Assembly (NCBI GenBank): GCA_937942405.1
Contig: CALDEN010000409.1
Location: forward strand, 1 to 23,414
Reading direction: 5' to 3'
DNA from: an uncultured Saprospiraceae bacterium
GTDB taxonomy: Bacteria; Bacteroidota; Bacteroidia; Chitinophagales; Saprospiraceae
DNA length: 23,414 nucleotides
A program made the translations under genes and the position numbers. This document shows, in pieces, positions 16,487-23,414 of this stretch (within the stretch, counting starts at the first letter, position 1; every line of letters starts with the position of its first letter). Under the pieces are notes generated by a model that made no database searches, was not told the DNA's origin, and was given only the letters and a program-made list of their open reading frames with translations.

Positions 16487-16867
16487 ATGGCTAAAGTAAA
16501 GAAAAAAGGAAAGGTTGTAGTAGAACCAGAAGGTTTTGCATACATCAAAGCAAGTTTCAATAATATCATTATCTCTCTTACAAATAAGAAAGGACATGTG
16601 ATCTCTTGGGGCTCTGCAGGTAAGTCAGGATTTAGAGGTTCTAAAAAGAATACTCCTTATGCTGCTCAAATCGCAGCTGCAGATGCTGCTGGGAAAGCTC
16701 ATGACGCTGGTCTTAGAACCGTAGAGGTTTATGTAAAAGGACCTGGTGCAGGTAGAGAAGCTGCAATCAGAGCAATCGATGGTGCGGGTATCAAAGTGAG
16801 CCGTATCAGAGATGTTACCCCTATTCCTCATAATGGATGTAGACCTCCTAAGAAAAGAAGAGTTTAA
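16487..16867 (+). CDS. rpsK: 30S ribosomal protein uS11
   Basis: A 126-residue S11 of the platform near the mRNA exit. It has the conserved [20 protein letters not shown], then [20 protein letters not shown] and the universal C terminus [11 protein letters not shown]. It lies seven bases after rpsM and 21 before rpsD, in standard alpha-cluster order. Confidence 0.98.
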   Translation: MAKVKKKGKVVVEPEGFAYIKASFNNIIISLTNKKGHVISWGSAGKSGFRGSKKNTPYAAQIAAADAAGKAHDAGLRTVEVYVKGPGAGREAAIRAIDGAGIKVSRIRDVTPIPHNGCRPPKKRRV

Positions 16868-16888
16868 TCTCCCTCAAAAGAAGAATCA

Positions 16889-17500
16889 ATGGCAAGATAT
16901 ACTGGACCAAAGACTAAGAAATCAAGAGCATTCGGTGAATCCTTATTTGGATTTGATAAAGCGTTTGACAAAAGAAAATATCCACCTGGACAGCACGGTA
17001 ATACAAGAAGAAGAAAGCAAGCTTCTGATTACAAGTTGCAGTTAATGGAAAAACAAAAAGCAAAGTATACGTACGGGCTTTTAGAAAGACAGTTTAGAAA
17101 TCTTTTTGTTAAAGCATCTGCAAAAGGTGGAGTAACAGGTGAGGTTCTTATTCAGTTTTTAGAATCACGTTTAGATAACACTGTATTCCGTCTAGGAATA
17201 GCTCCTACAAGGAGTGCTGCGAGACAACTAGTCTCACATAAGCATATTCTTGTAAACGGGGTAGTGACTAACATTCCTTCTTACGCTTTAAGACCAGGAG
17301 ATGTAGTTTCTGTAAGAGGAAAGTCTAAAAATCTTGAGGTAATTACAAATTCTATTGCAAACAAATCAGCAGTTTCTAGCTGGGGTTGGTTACAGTGGAA
17401 TCCTGAAAGACAGGAAGGTAGTTTCCTAGAATATCCACAGAGAGATGCAATTCCAGAAAAAATCAATGAGCAGTTGATTGTGGAACTTTACTCTAAGTAA
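16889..17500 (+). CDS. rpsD: 30S ribosomal protein uS4, zinc-free N terminus
   Basis: A 203-residue S4, a primary 16S binder and assembly initiator. The N terminus [17 protein letters not shown] lacks the cysteine cluster that binds zinc in some bacteria. YPPGQHGN follows at 31-38, and the S4 RNA-binding domain starts near residue 92 ([20 protein letters not shown], then [19 protein letters not shown]). S4 represses the alpha operon in E. coli and its own gene in Firmicutes; no leader longer than 21 bases precedes it here. A 66-base spacer separates it from rpoA. Confidence 0.98.
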   Translation: MARYTGPKTKKSRAFGESLFGFDKAFDKRKYPPGQHGNTRRRKQASDYKLQLMEKQKAKYTYGLLERQFRNLFVKASAKGGVTGEVLIQFLESRLDNTVFRLGIAPTRSAARQLVSHKHILVNGVVTNIPSYALRPGDVVSVRGKSKNLEVITNSIANKSAVSSWGWLQWNPERQEGSFLEYPQRDAIPEKINEQLIVELYSK

Positions 17501-17566
17501 TCAGAATCATTCTTTTTATTCATTCTTGGGCTTTCAGCTTATTGAACAATTTTAAAATACAGATTA

Positions 17567-18565
17567 ATGAGTATTCTAAATTTTCAGAAACCAAATAAAA
17601 TTATTCTTCAGAAGTCAAGTGATTTCGAAGGTGTGTTTGAATTTAAACCATTGGAACCTGGTTTTGGACAAACTATAGGGAATTCATTAAGAAGAGTATT
17701 GCTTTCTTCTTTAGAAGGTACTGCAATTTCTGCAATTAGAATTGCTGGTGTAGATCACGAATTTTCTACGATAAAAGGAGTTGTGGAAGATGTAGTGGAT
17801 ATCATCTTAAATATGAAGCAGGTAAGGATCAAACCTTTAATGCCTGAGGATACAACTGATGAGGAGAAAGTGTATATCACTATTTCTGGAAAAGATACAT
17901 TCGTCGCTGGAGATATAGAAGCTCATACTAATGTGTTTAAAGTGATGAATCCAGATTTAGTAATATGTCATTTTGATACTTCTGTAACATTGGAAGTTGA
18001 GCTGACAGTTACAAAAGGAAGGGGATATGTTCCTTCTGACGAAAATAAACCAAAAGACGCAAGTATAGGAGTAATACCTATAGATGCGATCTATACTCCG
18101 ATAAAAAAGGTGGCTTACCATGTGGAGAATACAAGGGTAGGGCAAAAAACGGATTACGAGAAACTCACTATTGATGTTCAGACAGATGGTACGATCCATC
18201 CTGAAGAAGCGGTAAAGGAAGCATCTAGAATTCTTATTCAGCATTTAATGTTGATCACAGATGAAAACATCACATTTGATGATGCATCTGGAAGAGAGGA
18301 TAACATCGTAGATGAGCACATCTTACATATGAGAAAGTTACTCAAGACTTCATTAGAAGATTTGGATCTTTCTGTAAGAGCTTACAACTGTCTTAAAGCA
18401 GCAAAGATTAATTCTTTAGGTGAGATGGTTAAGTATGATACGCACGAGTTATTGAAGTTCAGAAACTTTGGTAAGAAGTCATTAGTAGAGATTGAAGAAT
18501 TATTGGTTCAGAAAGGATTGACTTTCGGAATGGACCTATCAAAATATAAATTAGACGAAGATTAG
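17567..18565 (+). CDS. rpoA: DNA-directed RNA polymerase subunit alpha
   Basis: A 332-residue alpha subunit of normal length. The N-terminal dimerisation domain includes the conserved [20 protein letters not shown] at about 30-49 and [19 protein letters not shown] at 64-82. A linker leads to the C-terminal DNA- and activator-binding domain at about 262-320, with [20 protein letters not shown] and [19 protein letters not shown]. It nucleates RNA polymerase assembly. It lies between rpsD and rplQ as in most bacteria and is followed by a 92-base spacer that can fold. Confidence 0.98.
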   Translation: MSILNFQKPNKIILQKSSDFEGVFEFKPLEPGFGQTIGNSLRRVLLSSLEGTAISAIRIAGVDHEFSTIKGVVEDVVDIILNMKQVRIKPLMPEDTTDEEKVYITISGKDTFVAGDIEAHTNVFKVMNPDLVICHFDTSVTLEVELTVTKGRGYVPSDENKPKDASIGVIPIDAIYTPIKKVAYHVENTRVGQKTDYEKLTIDVQTDGTIHPEEAVKEASRILIQHLMLITDENITFDDASGREDNIVDEHILHMRKLLKTSLEDLDLSVRAYNCLKAAKINSLGEMVKYDTHELLKFRNFGKKSLVEIEELLVQKGLTFGMDLSKYKLDED

Positions 18566-18591
18566 TCTATAATTAACTAACTGTATATACC

Positions 18592-18631
18592 GAGCGGATC
18601 TTCATCGTTCTTTGGATGGATCGAATGGCTC
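18592..18631 (+). promoter_or_regulatory. Candidate stem structure between rpoA and rplQ
   Basis: Three nested inverted repeats sit in the 92-base spacer: GAGC (18592-18595) with GCTC (18628-18631), GATC (18597-18600) with GATC (18619-18622), and CATC (18603-18606) with GATG (18615-18618), closing an eight-base loop. Small internal loops separate the helices (1 versus 5 bases, and a 2-base bulge). No T run follows, so it is not a terminator. It might be a regulatory leader or a processing site upstream of rplQ; function is inferred, not shown. Confidence 0.4.
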
Positions 18632-18657
18632 AGTGATACGAAGAAAATAAATTAAAA

Positions 18658-19140
18658 ATGAGACACGGTAAAAAATTCAACCATTTAGGAAGAAAGAAAG
18701 GGCACAGAGAGGCACTACTTAGAAACCTATCTATTGCACTTATTGAGCACAAAAGAATCAATACTACTTTGGCAAAAGCCAAAGCATTGAGAAAGTTTCT
18801 TGAGCCTTTAGTAACAAAATCTAAGACTAAGACAGGTCATAGTCAAAGAGTGGTTTTTAGTTATCTTCAGAATAAAGAGGCTATAAAAGAACTTTTTAAT
18901 GTGATCTCTGACAAAGTAGCTACAAGACCAGGTGGATATTTACGTATCATCAGAACAGGTTTCAGACTAGGTGATGGTGCTGAAATGGCAATGATCGAAT
19001 TTGTAGATTTCAATACTGTATACAACGGACAAGAAAGTACCGGGGGTGCTAAAAAGAAGACAAGAAGAAGAGGTGGTAACAAAGCAAAAGCTGCAGCAGC
19101 ACCTGTTGCTCCTATAGCTGCATCAGGAGAAGAGGAATAA
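18658..19140 (+). CDS. rplQ: 50S ribosomal protein bL17
   Basis: A 160-residue L17. The conserved core opens [27 protein letters not shown] sequence, then [21 protein letters not shown] and [20 protein letters not shown]. Beyond about residue 125 there is a basic then alanine-rich tail ([21 protein letters not shown]) that makes it longer than the 127-residue E. coli protein. L17 lies near the tunnel exit. It ends the alpha cluster and is followed 30 bases later by an intrinsic terminator. A foldable 92-base spacer precedes it. Confidence 0.97.
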   Translation: MRHGKKFNHLGRKKGHREALLRNLSIALIEHKRINTTLAKAKALRKFLEPLVTKSKTKTGHSQRVVFSYLQNKEAIKELFNVISDKVATRPGGYLRIIRTGFRLGDGAEMAMIEFVDFNTVYNGQESTGGAKKKTRRRGGNKAKAAAAPVAPIAASGEEE

Positions 19141-19170
19141 TTTTCTTCAATAGAAAAAAAATCTAATAAA

Positions 19171-19206
19171 GGCGATATCGTAATACGGTATCGCCTTCTT
19201 TGTTTT
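19171..19206 (+). terminator. Intrinsic terminator after rplQ
   Basis: GGCGATATCG (19171-19180) pairs with CGGTATCGCC (19186-19195) over ten pairs with one G-T wobble and a five-base loop, followed by the T-rich TTCTTTGTTTT. An A-rich stretch precedes it, so it may work in both directions. It closes the ribosomal supercluster. Confidence 0.88.
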
Positions 19207-19225
19207 ATAGATAATAGTATCTTTG
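19199..19225 (+). promoter_or_regulatory. Promoter element upstream of carA
   Basis: TATCTTTG at 19218-19225 matches the TAnnTTTG -7 consensus and is 22 bases before the carA ATG. TTTG at 19199-19202 could serve as -33, but the spacing is only 15 bases. The upstream part overlaps the T tract of the preceding terminator, so terminator and promoter are packed together. Confidence is higher for the -7 element than for the -33. Confidence 0.6.
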
Positions 19226-19246
19226 CCTCACATATAAATATGTATA

Positions 19247-20356
19247 ATGAGTACTTCCGAGAAAGAAAATAAAGCCTGTTTACTTTTAGCCGATGGAAGC
19301 TTTTTTGTTGGAAAAGCAGCAGGTAAGGTTGGGACAGCTACAGGTGAGATTTGCTTTAATACCGGCATGACTGGTTACCAAGAGGTTTTCACAGATCCGT
19401 CATACTTTGGTCAGGTTTTACTAACGACTAATGCTCACATAGGTAACTATGGTACAAAAGAGCAAGATAACGAATCTGAGAAAGTGCAGATATCAGGATT
19501 AATCTGTAAGAATTTCACAAATAAGTATTCGCGATCCATGGCTGACACAGCTATCGAAGATTATTTCCAAAAACAAAATATTACTTGTATTCATGGCATA
19601 GATACCCGTATGCTCGTAAGACAAGTTAGAGATAAAGGAGCGATGAATTGTATAATCTCCTCCGAGATTATGGATAAAGAGGAACTGGCAAAAATGCTTG
19701 CAGAAGTTCCTTCTATGGAAGGTTTAGAATTGGCATCTAAGGTAAGTACGACTGAAGCCTATACACTAGGTGATGAAAATAGTGAGATAAGAATCTCTGT
19801 TTTAGATTTCGGTACTAAACAAAACATTCTTAATTGTCTCGTAGAGAGAGGTGCCTATTTAAAAGTATTTCCAGCTAAGACAGGAATCGAGGAGTTGAAT
19901 GCTTTCAATCCAGATGGCTATTTTTTATCCAACGGACCTGGTGATCCAGCTCCTATGGATTACGCCGTAGCTACAGTTAAAGAATTGCTGAAAACGGATA
20001 AACCGATGTTCGGTATTTGTCTAGGTCATCAGATTTTGGCAAGAGCTTTAGATGTGCCTACATATAAGATGCATCACGGTCACCGTGGTATAAATCATCC
20101 AGTTAAAAATATATTAACAGGATTTTGTGAAATTACGACTCAGAATCATGGATTCGGTGTAGATCCTGAAGTAGTTAGGGCTAAATCAGATCAAATAGAA
20201 ATAACACACATGAACCTCAATGACGATACGATTGAGGGAATCAGAACAGCAAATAAAAAAGCATTTTCAGTTCAGTTTCATCCAGAGGCTAATCCAGGCC
20301 CACATGATTCTCGCTACTTGTTTGATGACTTTATTAAATTAATTAAAGAAGCATAG
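19247..20356 (+). CDS. carA: Carbamoyl-phosphate synthase small (glutaminase) subunit
   Basis: A 369-residue glutamine amidotransferase subunit that releases ammonia from glutamine for carbamoyl phosphate, feeding arginine and pyrimidine synthesis. The N-terminal CarA-specific domain has ADGSFFVGKAAG and FNTGMTGYQEVFTDPSY. The C-terminal class I amidotransferase domain has GPGDPA, the nucleophile C258 in GICLGHQ, and H345 and E347 in FHPEA. The large subunit carB is not in the window. It has its own promoter-like element and is 15 bases from eno. Confidence 0.97.
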   Translation: MSTSEKENKACLLLADGSFFVGKAAGKVGTATGEICFNTGMTGYQEVFTDPSYFGQVLLTTNAHIGNYGTKEQDNESEKVQISGLICKNFTNKYSRSMADTAIEDYFQKQNITCIHGIDTRMLVRQVRDKGAMNCIISSEIMDKEELAKMLAEVPSMEGLELASKVSTTEAYTLGDENSEIRISVLDFGTKQNILNCLVERGAYLKVFPAKTGIEELNAFNPDGYFLSNGPGDPAPMDYAVATVKELLKTDKPMFGICLGHQILARALDVPTYKMHHGHRGINHPVKNILTGFCEITTQNHGFGVDPEVVRAKSDQIEITHMNLNDDTIEGIRTANKKAFSVQFHPEANPGPHDSRYLFDDFIKLIKEA

Positions 20357-21655
<1,299 letters not shown>

Positions 21656-21683
21656 AAGACTAGTAAGCATCGCGATAAAATGC

Positions 21684-21691
21684 TATCTTTA
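21684..21691 (+). promoter_or_regulatory. Possible -7 element before the FtsB/DivIC-type gene
   Basis: TATCTTTA differs from the TAnnTTTG consensus only at the last base and lies 20 bases before the start codon at 21711, in the 55-base spacer after eno. The surrounding string TGCTATCTTT is identical to that before rpsJ. No TTG is found at the -33 distance. Confidence 0.4.
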
Positions 21692-21710
21692 TATTATAAA
21701 AATTTATAAT

Positions 21711-22031
21711 ATGTCCCCCAAAAAATCTAAAACTGCTCCCACTTACGAGAGTAAATTTAGAACTTGGTTTTTCAATAAGTATGCAATGGCATTTTTTGCC
21801 TTTGTGTTGTGGGTATGCTTTTTTGACAACAATAACTTGTTAGAACAGCGTAAAATGAGTAGAGCGATCGATAAACTCGAAAATGAGATTACCGATTATC
21901 AAGTAAAATTGGAAGAGATAAAGGAAGAGGAAAAAGATTTAGCAGATAATATAGAGAAATTGGCCCGAGAGAAGTATAAATTTGGGGCTCCTAACGAAGA
22001 TATTTTTGTAATAGAACCTAAAAAAAAATAA
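21711..22031 (+). CDS. Septum formation initiator family protein (FtsB/DivIC type)
   Basis: A 106-residue bitopic membrane protein: a short basic N-terminal tail, one membrane span at about 25-38 (AMAFFAFVLWVCFF), the DNNNLLEQ juncture, and a heptad-like, Lys/Glu-rich coiled coil at about 48-86. It ends with LAREKYKFGAPNEDIFVIE, the typical FtsB/DivIC tail motif (AREKYxxxxPxExVxxI). These proteins form the FtsQLB-type complex that activates septal cell-wall synthesis. Whether it is an FtsB or DivIC equivalent cannot be told from sequence alone. It lies 55 bases after eno and seven before sucD. Confidence 0.9.
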   Translation: MSPKKSKTAPTYESKFRTWFFNKYAMAFFAFVLWVCFFDNNNLLEQRKMSRAIDKLENEITDYQVKLEEIKEEEKDLADNIEKLAREKYKFGAPNEDIFVIEPKKK

Positions 22032-22038
22032 ATAGCTT

Positions 22039-22917
22039 ATGAGTGTTCTTGTTAACCAACATTCTAACATTATAGTTCAAGGATTTACCGGTAAGGAAGG
22101 TTCTTTTCATGCTGGTCAGATGATCGAGTATGGCACAAACATCGTAGGTGGTGTTACTCCAGGAAAGGGAGGGCAAGTGCATCTAGACAAGCCAGTATTT
22201 AATACCGTAAAAGAAGCAGTAGATACTGCCAAAGCGGATACTACGATCATATTTGTACCACCAAAATTTGCAGCAGATGCCATTATGGAAGCTGCAGAAG
22301 CGGGGATTAAAGTGATCATCTGTATCACTGAAGGTATTCCAGTCCAAGATATGGTCAAAGTAAGAGCATATATTAACAATTTTGAAGGAGTTACACTGAT
22401 CGGACCTAACTGTCCAGGTGTAATTACTCCAGGTGAGGCCAAAGTAGGAATCATGCCTGGTTTTGTATTCAAAAAAGGAAATATAGGTATCGTTTCTAAG
22501 TCTGGTACATTGACTTATGAGGCTGCTGACCAGGTTGTAAAGGCCGGATTAGGTATATCTACAGCAATCGGTATCGGAGGAGATCCGATCATCGGAACGC
22601 CTACTAAGGAGGCAGTAGAGATGTTTATGAACGATCCTGATACAGAAGCCATCGTAATGATAGGTGAGATCGGAGGTAATTACGAAGCTCTTGCAGCTAA
22701 GTACATCTCTGAGACTGGAAATAAGAAACCAGTTGTCGGATTTATTGCCGGTAAGACTGCTCCTAAAGGAAGAACAATGGGACATGCAGGTGCGATCATT
22801 GGAGGAGAGGATGATACGGCTGAGGCCAAAATGCGTATCATGAGAGAAAACGGCATCCACGTTGTAGAATCGCCAGCAGAAATCGGATCGACACTACTCG
22901 AAATATTGAATAAGTAA
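22039..22917 (+). CDS. sucD: Succinate-CoA ligase alpha subunit
   Basis: A 292-residue subunit of succinyl-CoA synthetase, the TCA-cycle step that makes ATP or GTP from succinyl-CoA. The CoA-binding Rossmann domain starts [14 protein letters not shown] and contains GGVTPGKGG at 37-45. The loop [13 protein letters not shown] is at about 121-133, and the phosphorylated histidine is H249 in [13 protein letters not shown]. The beta subunit sucC is not adjacent, though the two are often paired in other bacteria. It starts seven bases after the FtsB/DivIC-type gene and is followed by a terminator. Confidence 0.97.
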   Translation: MSVLVNQHSNIIVQGFTGKEGSFHAGQMIEYGTNIVGGVTPGKGGQVHLDKPVFNTVKEAVDTAKADTTIIFVPPKFAADAIMEAAEAGIKVIICITEGIPVQDMVKVRAYINNFEGVTLIGPNCPGVITPGEAKVGIMPGFVFKKGNIGIVSKSGTLTYEAADQVVKAGLGISTAIGIGGDPIIGTPTKEAVEMFMNDPDTEAIVMIGEIGGNYEALAAKYISETGNKKPVVGFIAGKTAPKGRTMGHAGAIIGGEDDTAEAKMRIMRENGIHVVESPAEIGSTLLEILNK

Positions 22918-22943
22918 TACTTTTAATTAAGTACGAGATACAG

Positions 22944-22979
22944 AAAGCCTCTTGCATTAATTTGTGAGAGGCTTTTTTT
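22944..22979 (+). terminator. Intrinsic terminator after sucD
   Basis: AGCCTCT (22946-22952) and AGAGGCT (22967-22973) are perfectly complementary; three inner pairs (two G-T) can extend the stem around an eight-base loop, and AAA before pairs with TTT after. A run of seven T follows. It closes the carA-to-sucD block. Confidence 0.9.
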
Positions 22980-23010
22980 GTTAGCCCATCTATTGAGCAT
23001 CTCACTCTCT

Positions 23011-23163
23011 TTAGGAGGGTGGTATGAGAGCAGATTTTTTAATGAATAAGTTGGTCATTAAACGTTCATAGCCCCCCTTCCCTTTTAAAAGAAGCCCGTC
23101 TGCAGCTTGGTAGAGCTTGGGGATGAGTTGAACACACATCATTTGTTGAGCTTGCCGCAGCAT
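23011..23163 (-). CDS. Doubtful small ORF of 50 residues
   Basis: On the minus strand an ATG at 23163 opens 50 codons ending at 23011. The product begins MLRQAQQMMCVQLIPKLYQA and ends IKKSALIPPS. I do not recognise a family. There is no membrane segment, motif, upstream promoter element or neighbour to support it. The sequence lies in a repeat-like region, so it is more likely translated repeat DNA or a decayed gene end than a working gene. Confidence 0.18.
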   Translation of the reverse strand: MLRQAQQMMCVQLIPKLYQAADGLLLKGKGGYERLMTNLFIKKSALIPPS

Positions 23164-23230
23164 CTTTGTGTATAGAAGTATGCCTTTGTTTTAAGATCTA
23201 TGAGTCTAAACGAAGTTTGTTTTCAAAACC

Positions 23231-23262
23231 CTGATGATCTCTCCCTACAGTCGAGATGATAA
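23231..23262. repeat. Possible REP-like palindromic intergenic element
   Basis: ATCTC (23237-23241) and GAGAT (23253-23257) form an inverted repeat inside a string of the type ATCTCTCC...CAGTCGAGATGA. From memory, similar strings recur between genes in many Bacteroidota genomes. Only one copy is present here, so repetition cannot be shown from this window. Confidence 0.3.
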
Positions 23263-23414
23263 ATATGAAAGTACGAGTGAAAAAGAAGCGAAGCCCCGTC
23301 TACTTATTCAGGAAGCCGGAGCAGCAAAGCCTTTAAGGCGACTTGATGTTTTTTGTTTCGTTTTTTTATTTAAGGAGTCTACTCTAAAAACTACTTCAAG
23401 CTGCTAGATTCGGG

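Larger units (their letters stand above)
22980..23414. other. Gene-poor tail with repeat-like sequence
   Basis: This 435-base stretch has no recognisable gene. It holds a minus-strand 50-codon frame (23011-23163) listed separately, a repeat-like palindromic string (23231-23262), a 23-codon frame at 23265-23336 judged spurious, and a T-rich TTTTTTGTTTCGTTTTTTT tract near 23350. Its base composition is visibly richer in G+C patches than the coding region before it. It may be a dispersed intergenic repeat, or the 5' flank of a gene beyond the window. Confidence 0.5.

Noticed and set aside
16812..17045. 77-codon plus-strand frame overlapping the end of rpsK and start of rpsD
   Set aside because: Sits in another frame across two certain ribosomal protein genes and resembles no family.
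22116..22472. 118-codon minus-strand frame inside sucD
   Set aside because: Antisense to the conserved CoA-binding region of sucD; no support.
23265..23336. 23-codon frame starting MKVRVKKKR, resembling the start of bL36
   Set aside because: The similarity stops after a few basic residues and a genuine rpmJ is present at 15982-16098; it lies in repeat-like DNA.

Overview
This window is a core housekeeping segment of a bacterial chromosome, almost certainly from the phylum Bacteroidota; class is uncertain, and a Saprospiria- or Cytophagia-like lineage is only a guess. The evidence is an AT-rich sequence, TAnnTTTG-type -7 promoter elements in front of several genes, near-absence of Shine-Dalgarno sequences before some 35 genes, zinc-free forms of bL36, uS14 and uS4, and a ribosomal supercluster lacking tuf (between fusA and rpsJ) and adk (between secY and map).

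Layout. At 1-677, on the minus strand, lie a TspO/MBR membrane protein and the N-terminal part of a GNAT acetyltransferase. A 319-base divergent spacer (678-996) leads into plus-strand genes: str cluster rpsL-rpsG-fusA (997-4057); S10 cluster rpsJ-rplC-rplD-rplW-rplB-rpsS-rplV-rpsC-rplP-rpmC-rpsQ (4139-9419); spc cluster rplN-rplX-rplE-rpsN-rpsH-rplF-rplR-rpsE-rpmD-rplO-secY (9442-14895); map-infA-rpmJ; alpha cluster rpsM-rpsK-rpsD-rpoA-rplQ (16102-19140), closed by a clear intrinsic terminator. Then come carA, eno, a FtsB/DivIC-type division protein and sucD, followed by a second intrinsic terminator. The last 430 bases hold no convincing gene and look like intergenic repeat-type DNA.

How it works together. 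The ribosomal genes supply both subunits; fusA and infA add elongation and initiation factors, rpoA the RNA polymerase alpha subunit, secY the export channel and map the nascent-chain methionine aminopeptidase. carA (carbamoyl phosphate), eno (glycolysis) and sucD (TCA cycle) are metabolic genes beside the cluster with their own promoter-like elements.

I found no mobile element, CRISPR array, defence system or biosynthetic cluster, and no convincing new system. The observations most worth checking are regulatory: a Shine-Dalgarno-like sequence, tiny upstream ORF and hairpin in the rpsL leader; a foldable rpsJ-rplC spacer; a foldable rpoA-rplQ spacer; and an RGG-type repeat tail on ribosomal protein uS3.
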